DNA from: Propionibacteriaceae bacterium
Lineage (GTDB): Bacteria; Actinomycetota; Actinomycetes; Propionibacteriales; Propionibacteriaceae
Reading direction: 5' to 3'
NCBI GenBank assembly: GCA_031254155.1
Contig: JAIRVA010000010.1
Span: 1 to 7,462, forward strand
Length of the DNA stretch: 7,462 nucleotides
Each line of letters begins with the position of its first letter. The stretch's first letter is position 1. The translations under genes were made by a program, and so were the position numbers. This document shows positions 1 through 6,312 of this stretch, one piece after another. Under the pieces are notes generated by a model. The model worked only from the letters and a program-made list of their open reading frames with translations, searched no databases and was not told the DNA's origin.

Positions 1-7
1 GGCGATC

Positions 8-65
8 TACGCCTACTACATGTTGCGGTGGACGTCCAGTCCACTTACAACATGTAGTAGCCGTA
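8..65. promoter_or_regulatory. Tandem NrdR-box-like sites forming a long inverted repeat
   Basis: Positions 13-25 and 48-60 are perfect 13-nt inverted copies (CTACTACATGTTG and CAACATGTAGTAG). After one mismatch, four more pairs extend the outer stem (8-11 with 62-65). A second 6-bp inverted repeat (GTGGAC 28-33, GTCCAC 39-44) sits inside. Each outer arm also fits the NrdR-box pattern (C-T/A-A-n-A-T-n-T-w-G around a central AT). Taken as 16-mers at 13-28 and 45-60, the two boxes are separated by 16 bp, so their centres are 32 bp apart. That is the known arrangement for NrdR, the repressor of ribonucleotide reductase genes. A weak minus-strand promoter (TGGACT 43-38, 17-bp spacer, TGTAGT 20-15) would be overlapped by both boxes. 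The regulated gene would start to the left of the window on the minus strand. The alternative is a bidirectional terminator hairpin 3' of fixX; no T-run follows on either strand. Confidence 0.5.
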
Positions 66-112
66 TCTCATCCCGCCTGACGCCCGGCTGACGACACAGC
101 ATAGATCAGCAC

Positions 113-124
113 TTCCCTAGGGAA
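113..124. promoter_or_regulatory. Perfect 12-bp palindrome downstream of fixX
   Basis: TTCCCTAGGGAA is perfectly self-complementary and lies 11 nt beyond the fixX stop codon. It could be an operator for the next minus-strand gene outside the window. It resembles the GTCCC-n3-GGGAC palindrome in the leader of the acyl-CoA dehydrogenase gene (4580-4592), but the two differ in outer bases and in centre spacing, so a common regulator is only a possibility. With no loop it makes a poor RNA hairpin. Confidence 0.3.
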
Positions 125-135
125 CCGGCAACGGT

Positions 136-423
136 CTAGCCGTCGCGGAACTGGACTCCGAAACCGCCCTCGGGATAGACCCAGGAGAGCGCACCCTCCG
201 AGGCGACCTCGAAGCAGGTGCCGCACTCCAGACAGGCGGCGAACTCGACCGACACGGTACCGTCTTCGGCCAGCGAGTAGACGTGGGCCGGACAGACCGC
301 GATGATGCGCTCCGCCGTCCCGGTCGCCTTGGCCACCGCCTGGTTGACGACGATGTGAGGATTACCCTCGTTGATGATGAAACGGTTGCGCCCGAGGCGT
401 TCCGCCACTGGTGGTAGCTTCAT
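136..423 (-). CDS. fixX: FixX, ferredoxin-like partner of FixC
   Basis: A 95-residue ferredoxin-like protein of the FixX family, about the usual length. It is expected to carry electrons between the FixAB/FixC flavoproteins and further acceptors. The four cysteines that should bind a single [4Fe-4S] cluster are visible: C44 in the ACP-type motif (AVCPAHVY) and C64, C67 and C70 in CLECGTC. The N-terminal NPHIVV segment (21-26) and the C-terminal YPEGGFGVQFR (83-93) are also typical of FixX; the E. coli protein has the same landmarks. The start codon overlaps the fixC stop (ATGA, 4 nt), which indicates translational coupling. A GGAAGGAG stretch inside the end of fixC may help initiation. It is the last gene of the operon; the stop is TAG and no classical terminator follows apart from the hairpin at 8-65. 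Confidence 0.95.
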   Translation of the reverse strand: MKLPPVAERLGRNRFIINEGNPHIVVNQAVAKATGTAERIIAVCPAHVYSLAEDGTVSVEFAACLECGTCFEVASEGALSWVYPEGGFGVQFRDG

Positions 424-1715
424 AGCGCCCTCACTCCTTCCATACCGTCTTTGCCCAACCGGGTCAGCTTGATACCGGACTGCTTCAGGACACCCCGCGC
501 GGTCGGCAGCAGGTGCTTGCGCGGCGTCGTGTCGAGGCAGAACACCTCGTGCAGTACGTCGGCCATCAGTTGCCCGTACTGGCCGTACATGCGCTCGTTC
601 TCCAGGAAGTGCGGCGCCTTGGCGTACGTGTGCATGTCCTGGCCCACGAAGGACGCGTCCAGTTCCCGCTTGTACGCCGCGAGGCCCGTCGCGCTGGTGT
701 CGCCCTTGGCGATGGCCTCGGCGATCCCCTTGGCGGCGGCGATCGCCGCCCCGGTGGCCAGGTCCATGCCCCGCACCGTCAGGCCGGTGTTGAGCGTGAG
801 ACCGGAGGCGTCGCCGACGAGGACCAGGCCGTCGAACACGATCTGGCCCATCATCTTCTCGCCCCCCTCGTTGACCAGGTGCGAGCCGTACTCGATCAAC
901 TCCCCGCCGCGGACCATCGCGTCCACCAACGGGTGCTCGAGGAAGTGGTCGAACACATCCGTCGACCGTTTCCCCTTCTTGACGAGGTCATCGAGGCGCA
1001 GGACGAGGCCGACCGACAAGGTTTCCTTGTTGGTGTACACGAAACCACCGCCGCCGACGCCCTGGCTGCAATCGCCGACCAGGGAGTAGGCCACGCCGCG
1101 GTTGCCGTCGAGGCCGAACCGGTCCTCGATCACCGCCCGGTCCAGCTTGAAGAGGGCCTTGACCCCCAGCGCCTGCTGGTCGGTCGCCGGCTTGGGCCGC
1201 AGACCGGCGTCGCGGGCGATGAACGAGTTGACGCCGTCGGCGGCCACGACCACCCGCGCCCGCAACTCGTCCTCGCCAGCCTTGACGCCAACGATGCGGC
1301 TGCCCTCTTTGAGCAGCGCGTCCACCTTCACGCCCGGCATCACCATGGCGCCAGCCGCCTCGGCCTGTTCGGCCAGCCAGGCGTCGACGTGAGCCCGCAA
1401 GACCGTGACCGCAGTACCCGCCTTCGCGAGGCGCCGGTCGCCGTAGTCGATCCCGACCCACGAGTCCGCGTTCAGGAACACGATCTCGTTCCGGTCGATC
1501 AGCCGCTCGACGGGGGCTTCATCCAGGAAGTTCGGGAAGACCGACTTCATGGCCGTGCAGTACATGATGCCGCCGGAGAAGTTCTTCGAGCCTGGCGCTT
1601 CACCACGTTCGATCAGCACCACCGACAGCCCCTGCTGGGCGAGCAAGTACGCCGTCACGGTACCGGCTACGCCGGCCCCGATCACAATGACATCAAAATC
1701 CGGTTCGTCAGCCAT
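420..1715 (-). CDS. fixC: FixC, FAD-dependent ETF:quinone oxidoreductase-like protein
   Basis: A 431-residue flavoprotein of the FixC / ETF-quinone oxidoreductase family, close to the usual FixC length. The family passes electrons between an electron-transfer flavoprotein and the membrane quinone pool, with FixX as the iron-sulfur partner. Residues 8-36 form the Rossmann FAD-binding unit: GAGVAG at 13-18 and the ribose-binding acid E36 at the end of the second strand (VVLIERG). The second FAD motif, LVGDASG, is at 299-305, followed by the typical NTGLTVRGMDLA stretch. No signal peptide or obvious transmembrane helix is seen, in keeping with a monotopic membrane protein. Unlike mitochondrial ETF-QO, no iron-sulfur domain is fused at the C-terminus; the separate FixX supplies it. 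An AAGGGGG ribosome site precedes the ATG, 10 nt after the fixB stop. Confidence 0.95.
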   Translation of the reverse strand: MADEPDFDVIVIGAGVAGTVTAYLLAQQGLSVVLIERGEAPGSKNFSGGIMYCTAMKSVFPNFLDEAPVERLIDRNEIVFLNADSWVGIDYGDRRLAKAGTAVTVLRAHVDAWLAEQAEAAGAMVMPGVKVDALLKEGSRIVGVKAGEDELRARVVVAADGVNSFIARDAGLRPKPATDQQALGVKALFKLDRAVIEDRFGLDGNRGVAYSLVGDCSQGVGGGGFVYTNKETLSVGLVLRLDDLVKKGKRSTDVFDHFLEHPLVDAMVRGGELIEYGSHLVNEGGEKMMGQIVFDGLVLVGDASGLTLNTGLTVRGMDLATGAAIAAAKGIAEAIAKGDTSATGLAAYKRELDASFVGQDMHTYAKAPHFLENERMYGQYGQLMADVLHEVFCLDTTPRKHLLPTARGVLKQSGIKLTRLGKDGMEGVRAL

Positions 1716-1725
1716 GGCACCCCCT

Positions 1726-2622
1726 TTACACTGCCGCCGTGATGGCGGGTACGAGATCGTACAGGTCGCCCTGCAGGACGTAGTCGGCCTGATGCATGAC
1801 GGGCGCGTCCTTGTCGGTGTTGATGCAGACGATCAACTTCGCACCCCGGCAGCCGCCCATGTGCTGGATCTGCCCGGAGATGCCCACCATGAGGTAGAAG
1901 TCCGGGGCGATGTGCTGGCCGGAGATCCCGACGTAGTGGTCCTTCGGCAGCCACTCGAGGCTCTCGGCGACGGGCCGGGAGCACCCCAGTTCCGCGCCGA
2001 GTGCCTTCGCCAGGCCCGCCAGCAGCGGCAGATCGTCCGCCGACTTCAGCCCGCGTCCGACGCTCACCACGCGCGCCGCCCCCGCCAGATCGACGGCTTC
2101 GACCGTACTCGGGGCGAGAGAGACGACACTGATCGGACCCGGTGTGGCCGCGACCGCCTCAATGGCGGCCGTACCGCCACCGGCGAGCGCGCCGCCACCA
2201 TCGCCGACCAGGACGACCGGACCGTCGTACGCCACGGTCGCCACGGCGATCCCGCCGTACGTACCGTGGGTCACCACGGTGGTCCCACCCTCGGCGGCGA
2301 CCGCGGTCGCTCCGGCCACAACCGGGGCGCCGAGACGAGCCGCCACGGCGCCCAGCAACACCCGCTCGGCGGGCTTGCGGCCGGCGAACACGACGCCCGG
2401 ATCGGCGGCCACCAGGTCGGCCACCGCCGGGGCGAACGCCTCGGCAGCCTGACCGGCGGCCTCCGACACCCAGAGCACCTTGTCAACCCCGGGGGCCGCG
2501 ACGGCCTTGGCCACCGATTCGGGGCCAACGACGACGGCGACCACCGGCCGCCCGAGCTTGGCAGCCGAGGCCACCAGCTCCGACACGGCTGGACTGTCAG
2601 CAACTAGTACATATGTGTTCAT
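1726..2622 (-). CDS. fixB: FixB, electron-transfer flavoprotein alpha subunit
   Basis: A 298-residue ETF alpha subunit, near usual length. It pairs with FixA and holds the FAD that shuttles electrons between acyl-CoA dehydrogenase and FixC. The N-terminal half is a divergent alanine/glycine-rich alpha/beta domain. The conserved C-terminal FAD domain starts near VGRG (188-191) and contains CSRPVAE (214-220, with S215-R216), VGISGQHIAP (231-240), VGISGQIQHM (246-255) and INTDKDAPV (268-276), then ADY..QGDL. CSRPVAE, YVGIS and GISGQIQHM closely match E. coli FixB rather than the housekeeping ETF alpha, in which the flavin loop normally reads like GQTGK. An AAAGGAAG site lies just before the ATG, and the gene begins 12 nt after fixA ends. 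Assignment is firm; whether this FixAB bifurcates electrons is not decidable here. Confidence 0.96.
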   Translation of the reverse strand: MNTYVLVADSPAVSELVASAAKLGRPVVAVVVGPESVAKAVAAPGVDKVLWVSEAAGQAAEAFAPAVADLVAADPGVVFAGRKPAERVLLGAVAARLGAPVVAGATAVAAEGGTTVVTHGTYGGIAVATVAYDGPVVLVGDGGGALAGGGTAAIEAVAATPGPISVVSLAPSTVEAVDLAGAARVVSVGRGLKSADDLPLLAGLAKALGAELGCSRPVAESLEWLPKDHYVGISGQHIAPDFYLMVGISGQIQHMGGCRGAKLIVCINTDKDAPVMHQADYVLQGDLYDLVPAITAAV

Positions 2623-2634
2623 GTGTCTTCCTTT

Positions 2635-3411
2635 CTAGCTGAGAGCGCCAGCGGCGCGGAGAGCGGACAACAGTTCGGCTGCCGCGGCAGCGGGATCGGT
2701 GGTGTCGATCTTGATGCCCTTCCGGGCCGGTCCGGAAGGCTTCGCCGTCGAACGGACCACACCCTCGGGAGCGGGGGCGCCGCCGACGTCGGCCGCGGAC
2801 TTGACCGTCACGGGCTTCTTGCCCGCCGCCAGAACATCCTTCATACCCGGCGCCTTCGGCTTGGCCGAGTCCGCCGACACGGCGATGACCGCCGGACCGG
2901 TGAGGCTGAGGGTCTGGACGCCTTCGGGCAGGGTCCGGGCGGCCGTGGCCGCCGTACCGTCGAACTGCAGGGTCTGGACGTCGGTCAGGACCGGCCAGCC
3001 CAGGAGCGCGCCGAGGACCGGCGGGAGCAACCTGGCCCCGTTGTCGATGGAGGTGTCGCCCGCGATGACGAGGGCGACATCCCCCAATCCTTGCACGACC
3101 TGGGCGAGCACTGTCGCCACGGGCAGGGTACCGGCGCTCTCGAAGGCGGGATCGGACACGACGACCACCTCATCCAACCCCCGCGAGAGGGCAGCCTTGG
3201 TGGCGACCGGCTGGGCGACACTCGCCCCGCCGACAGTGACGCCCACGAGGCTCGCCCCGGCAGCCGACGCGACCGCACGACCGACTTCGATCGCGGTCGC
3301 GTCGTAGTCGGACATGGCCGGCTTCGCCCGGCTGAAGTCCACCGTGCCGCTCTCACCCACAGTTGCCTCCTGGGGATCAGGCGCCCACTGGTATGCTACG
3401 ACAATTTTCAT
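2635..3411 (-). CDS. fixA: FixA, electron-transfer flavoprotein beta subunit
   Basis: A 258-residue ETF beta subunit, the partner of FixB. The family fold binds AMP, or an additional FAD in bifurcating members. Visible landmarks are the N-terminal MKIVVAYQWAPD strand, VDFSRAKPAMSDYDATAIE (24-42, with the family's YD..AIE pattern), LSRGLDEVVVVSD (75-87), the nucleotide-binding loop region VIAGDTSIDNGA (115-126) and the C-terminal PGMKDVLAAGKKPV (188-201). E. coli FixA has equivalent segments in the same order. The tail after about 210 is alanine- and proline-rich and low in complexity. The ATG is preceded by AAGGGG inside the 13-nt gap to the acyl-CoA dehydrogenase gene, so the two are almost certainly co-transcribed, which makes that dehydrogenase the likely redox partner. 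Confidence 0.96.
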   Translation of the reverse strand: MKIVVAYQWAPDPQEATVGESGTVDFSRAKPAMSDYDATAIEVGRAVASAAGASLVGVTVGGASVAQPVATKAALSRGLDEVVVVSDPAFESAGTLPVATVLAQVVQGLGDVALVIAGDTSIDNGARLLPPVLGALLGWPVLTDVQTLQFDGTAATAARTLPEGVQTLSLTGPAVIAVSADSAKPKAPGMKDVLAAGKKPVTVKSAADVGGAPAPEGVVRSTAKPSGPARKGIKIDTTDPAAAAAELLSALRAAGALS

Positions 3412-3424
3412 GAATTACCCCTTG

Positions 3425-4564
3425 TCACTTGAGATAGTTGCGGGAGATGACCAGGCGCTGGATCTCGTTCGTACCCTCGTAGATCCCGATGATCCTGGCG
3501 TCGCGGTAGTGGCGCTCGGCCGAGTACGCGGCGGTGTAGCCGACGCCACCGTGGACCTGGATGGCCTCGTTGGTCACGCGGGTGGCCATCTGGCCGCAGT
3601 ACAGCTTGGCCATGGCGGACGCGTTGCCGTGGGGCTCGCCGCGGCCCTCAAGGTCGGCGGCCTGGTAGACGAGCAGGCGGCCAGCCTCGATATCGGTCGC
3701 CATGTCGGCGATCATCCACTGGATGGCCTGCAGCTTCGCGATCGGAGCGCCGAACTGGACGCGCTCCTTCGCGTACTTCACGGCCTCCTCGAACGCGGCC
3801 TGGGCGATGCCGACGCCCTGCGCCGCGATACCGGTACGACCGCCGTCGAGCGTGGCCATCGCGACATGGAAGCCCTTGCCCTCTTCGCCGAGCAAGTTGG
3901 CGGCCGGGATCCGGGCGTTGTCGAAGAACAGCGGCGTCGTCGAGGAGCCGCAGATGCCGAGCTTGTCCTCCGGCGGGGCCACGGTGAAGCCCGGGGTGTC
4001 GCGCTCAACGATGAAGGCCGACACCCCGCGGGTGCCCGGCGCGTCCGTACTGCGCGCGAAGACCACGAACGTCCCGGCGTACCCGCCGTTGGTGATGAAG
4101 ACCTTCTGGCCGTTGAGGATGAACTCATCGCCGTCACGGACTGCGGTGGTCTGGGTTCCCCCGGCGTCCGAGCCGGCGTTGGGCTCGGTCAGGCCGAAGG
4201 CGCCGAGCTTGGCACCGGAAGCCAGGTCGGGGAGGTACTTCCGCTTCTGCTCCTCCGTACCGTAATGGACGATTGGCCAGCTGCAGAGCGACGAGTGGGC
4301 TTCCACCAGGACGCCCGTCGTCGCGCAGCAGCGGCTGAGTTCCTCAATCGCGATGTTGTAGCTCAGGGGGTCCATGCCCGAGCCGCCGTACTCCTCGGGG
4401 ATCAGCATGCCGAGCAGGCCCATCTCCCCGAGCTTCGGCACCGTCTCCTCGGGGAAACGGTGGTTGCGGTCGACTTCAACCGCGATCGGGAGGACTTCAG
4501 CCTCCGCAAACTCGCGGACCGAGCTTTGCGTCAGCTGTTGCTCATCAGACAATTGGAAAGGCAT
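3425..4564 (-). CDS. Acyl-CoA dehydrogenase, short-chain (butyryl-CoA) type
   Basis: A 379-residue acyl-CoA dehydrogenase, the standard length for the short-chain/butyryl-CoA class. It would catalyse FAD-dependent alpha,beta-desaturation of an acyl-CoA, or the reverse reduction of an enoyl-CoA, exchanging electrons with FixAB. The N-terminal helical domain leads to the flavin-binding signature AFGLTEPNAGSD (122-133), then FITNGG (156-161) and the LGICGSSTTP strand (202-211). The C-terminal domain has RVQFGAPI (268-275), QVHGGVGY (336-343) and IYEGTNEIQR (361-370). E363 sits at the catalytic-base position of the short-chain family. A GGAG motif 6 nt before the ATG supports this start. It is the first gene of the acd-fixABCX operon. 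Resemblance is to butyryl-CoA dehydrogenases more than to the carnitine-pathway CaiA, but the chain length used is inference. Confidence 0.93.
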   Translation of the reverse strand: MPFQLSDEQQLTQSSVREFAEAEVLPIAVEVDRNHRFPEETVPKLGEMGLLGMLIPEEYGGSGMDPLSYNIAIEELSRCCATTGVLVEAHSSLCSWPIVHYGTEEQKRKYLPDLASGAKLGAFGLTEPNAGSDAGGTQTTAVRDGDEFILNGQKVFITNGGYAGTFVVFARSTDAPGTRGVSAFIVERDTPGFTVAPPEDKLGICGSSTTPLFFDNARIPAANLLGEEGKGFHVAMATLDGGRTGIAAQGVGIAQAAFEEAVKYAKERVQFGAPIAKLQAIQWMIADMATDIEAGRLLVYQAADLEGRGEPHGNASAMAKLYCGQMATRVTNEAIQVHGGVGYTAAYSAERHYRDARIIGIYEGTNEIQRLVISRNYLK

Positions 4565-4753
4565 TGTATACTCCAGTCTGTCCCATAGGGACGTTGTATG
4601 TGGTATTGAGATCTCCTGCCTCAGGGGTTGGTCCGGTGGTGAGGCGGTCCACCGTCATGAGGTGGCGTGTACCGCGGTGCCCCGCGCGCGGTTCGCGTCT
4701 TGGACTCGGCGTCTGGCCAGGGCCAGGCGGGCGCCGATTCGAGGTTAATGGGT
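4565..4753 (-). other. Structured 189-nt gap between the CoA-transferase and acd
   Basis: This intergenic stretch contains several short perfect inverted repeats: CTGGCC-AG-GGCCAG at 4713-4726, CCGCGCGCGG at 4682-4691, ACCGCGGT at 4671-4678, CCACC-n7-GGTGG at 4649-4665 and GAGATCTC at 4608-4615. The first, 28 nt beyond the CoA-transferase stop in the direction of transcription, could be a weak terminator, but it has no T-run. I found no convincing -35/-10 pair for acd here, so either an unrecognised promoter or read-through from the CoA-transferase promoter must drive the operon. The minus-strand frame at 4621-4905 shows no family features and mostly overlaps the CoA-transferase. Confidence 0.4.
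4580..4592. promoter_or_regulatory. 13-bp palindrome just upstream of acd, possible operator
   Basis: GTCCC-ATA-GGGAC is a perfect inverted repeat with 5-bp arms, centred 22 nt upstream of the acd start codon and just upstream of its GGAG ribosome site. The position would suit an operator or a small hairpin in the leader. A related palindrome lies beyond fixX at 113-124. The arms are short, so chance occurrence is quite possible. Confidence 0.3.
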
Positions 4754-6049
4754 CTACAGGGTTTCCCCGTAGCGACGGGCGTACTCAGCCGCCAGGCTCT
4801 CCCGGGCGTCCGGGTGCGCGATCGCGATGATCCGGCGAGCCCGTTCGCGCAGGGTCTGCCCCGCCAGCTGCGCGATACCGTACTCGGTGACCAGATAGTC
4901 GACATCCTCGCGAGAAGTCGACACGGACGATCCCGGGTCGATGACCGGGATGACCTTGGAAATCCCGCCCTTGGCCATCGACGGGAAGGCCATGATCGCC
5001 CGCCCGCCCCGGCTCATCGCGGCGCCGCGCACGAAATCGGCCTGTCCGCCGATGGCGGAAATCTGCTTCAGCCCGGCGGAACTGGACACAACCTGGCCCT
5101 GGAGGTCGACCTGGACACAAGAGTTGATGCTCACCAGGTTGTCGTTCGCCCCGATCACCACCGGGTTGTTCGTGTAGTCCACCGGCGCCATGTAGACGGC
5201 CGGGTTGTCGTGCACGTAGTCGTAGAGCTTCCGGGTCCCCATGAGGAATGTTGCGACGCATTGACCCTTGTGAAGGGTCTTTTTGGAGTTGTTGATCACG
5301 CCCTGCTCAATCAACTCGACGACGCCGTCGGAGAACATTTCGGAGTGGATGCCCAGATCCTTTTTCCCGGTCAGGAACCGCAGGACGGCGTCCGGGATCG
5401 CCCCGATACCCAGTTGCAGAGTGTCCCCGTCGTTGACCAAGCTGGCACAGTTCTGACCGATCCCCATTTCGACATCGGTCAGCGTGGGCGGGCCGAGTTC
5501 GATGACCGGGTCGTCGACCTCCACGATGGCGTCGAGGTCGGTGACGTGGATCATGCAGTCGCCGAGAACCCGCGGCATGTTGGGGTTGACCTGGGCGATC
5601 ACGATCCGGGCGGCTTCGGCGGCCGGCTTGGTGTAGTCGACGGCCAGGCCGTACGAGCAGTAACCGTGCGCGTCGGGCGGCGAGAGGTGAAGCATCGTCA
5701 CATCCGGTACCAACGTTTTCCGGATGAGATCGGGGAACCGCGAGAAGAAGACCGGGGTGAAGTCCGCCCGCGCCTCGTTGATCGCCCGCCGGGTGGAACC
5801 GCCGGCGAAGGCCGAGTTGTGGCGGAAATGCGCCTCCATCCCCGGATCGCAGTAGTGCGACGGGCCCATCGGCAGCATGTGGAGCACCTCGACATTCTCG
5901 TAGGCGTCGGCATTGGCCACCATGGCGGCCACCAACGCACTCGGGTCGGCGCAGGCATGCCCCAACACCACGCGATCACCCGAGGAGATGAGCTTGACAG
6001 CCTGCTCAGCTGTCATCAGATGTTGTGTATAGTGATCGTGCCAGTCCAT
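4754..6049 (-). CDS. Acetyl-CoA hydrolase/transferase family CoA-transferase (4-hydroxybutyrate/butyrate type)
   Basis: A 431-residue family I CoA-transferase of the acetyl-CoA hydrolase/transferase group, about the length of 4-hydroxybutyrate CoA-transferase and butyryl-CoA:acetate CoA-transferase. These enzymes move CoA between an acyl-CoA (often acetyl-CoA) and a short-chain carboxylate through a glutamyl-CoA thioester. The catalytic glutamate is E237 in GIHSEMFSDG (233-242), almost the same position as in the characterised 4-hydroxybutyrate enzyme. GIGAIPDAVL (214-223) and the glycine-rich GGQADFVRGA (334-343) before the MSRGG turn are also conserved. No signal peptide is seen; the protein is presumably cytoplasmic. 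GAAGGAAGG just upstream fixes the ATG. Placement before acd-fixABCX suggests it activates the substrate, or releases the product, of the dehydrogenase. Propionate, butyrate or hydroxyacid use cannot be separated by eye. Confidence 0.88.
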   Translation of the reverse strand: MDWHDHYTQHLMTAEQAVKLISSGDRVVLGHACADPSALVAAMVANADAYENVEVLHMLPMGPSHYCDPGMEAHFRHNSAFAGGSTRRAINEARADFTPVFFSRFPDLIRKTLVPDVTMLHLSPPDAHGYCSYGLAVDYTKPAAEAARIVIAQVNPNMPRVLGDCMIHVTDLDAIVEVDDPVIELGPPTLTDVEMGIGQNCASLVNDGDTLQLGIGAIPDAVLRFLTGKKDLGIHSEMFSDGVVELIEQGVINNSKKTLHKGQCVATFLMGTRKLYDYVHDNPAVYMAPVDYTNNPVVIGANDNLVSINSCVQVDLQGQVVSSSAGLKQISAIGGQADFVRGAAMSRGGRAIMAFPSMAKGGISKVIPVIDPGSSVSTSREDVDYLVTEYGIAQLAGQTLRERARRIIAIAHPDARESLAAEYARRYGETL

Positions 6050-6099
6050 GACCTTCCTTCTCCGTCCTAGTCTTTGACAAGGAATAATGCACTATGAGT

Positions 6100-6128
6100 A
6101 ACGTATCACGGTGAGACCTATTTGTCAC
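6100..6128 (-). promoter_or_regulatory. Promoter of the CoA-transferase gene
   Basis: Read leftward, GTGACA (6128-6123) and TACGTT (6105-6100) are separated by exactly 17 bp. They match a housekeeping sigma promoter at five of six bases for the -35 and the TAnnnT core of the -10. Transcription would begin near 6093, giving a leader of roughly 44 nt that contains the GAAGGAAGG ribosome site. It is the best promoter-like sequence in the window. Confidence 0.5.
6103..6117. promoter_or_regulatory. Operator-like inverted repeat inside the promoter
   Basis: GTATCAC-G-GTGAGAC has 7-bp arms with one mismatch (GTaTCAC against GTgAgAC) around a single central base. It covers part of the -10 and much of the spacer of the predicted CoA-transferase promoter, where a bound protein would block RNA polymerase. 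The regulator is unknown; the half-site spacing does not match the N6 spacing of CRP/FNR sites. Confidence 0.35.
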
Positions 6129-6312
6129 GCGCTTTTTTCTCTGCTCGTTACTACATCCGTGCAGCAAGCTTGCACATTATTCCAATTCCGTAGTCTAGTG
6201 CCTTTTGCGGGCAAACCAAGACACGACAAGCCGGTTCGTGGAACATCCACTCCCAACTCCAGAACGGTGACAACCAGTAAAGGCTCTCGCATATCGACTA
6301 AGGTGAGGGTGG

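Noticed and set aside
513..1742. Long plus-strand open frame of 409 codons antisense to fixC
   Set aside because: It mirrors the fixC codon pattern, has no recognisable domain and is rich in H, R, V and D as expected of a shadow frame in high-GC DNA; fixC is unequivocal.
2263..2280. ACCGTGG-GTCA-CCACGGT inverted repeat
   Set aside because: It lies inside fixB coding sequence built from GTG/ACC/GTC codons; such hairpins are common in GC-rich coding DNA.
1549..2607. Plus-strand open frame of 352 codons antisense to fixC and fixB
   Set aside because: It crosses two well-supported genes and has no protein-like features.
3314..4588. Plus-strand open frame of 424 codons antisense to acd
   Set aside because: Shadow of the acyl-CoA dehydrogenase gene, whose motifs and ribosome site are clear on the minus strand.
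4667..6070. Plus-strand open frame of 467 codons antisense to the CoA-transferase
   Set aside because: Same GC-bias shadow effect; composition is dominated by R, G, D, H and V with no family motifs, while the opposite strand encodes a complete enzyme with its catalytic glutamate.
6074..6102. Perfect TTGACA on the plus strand as a rightward promoter
   Set aside because: No acceptable -10 is found 16-18 bp downstream (AGTAAC at 17 bp), and it lies in the leader of the divergent CoA-transferase.
6146..6161. GTTACTACATCCGTGC as a further NrdR box
   Set aside because: Only one half of the core matches, there is no partner at 31-32 bp, and the adjacent genes are unrelated to nucleotide reduction.
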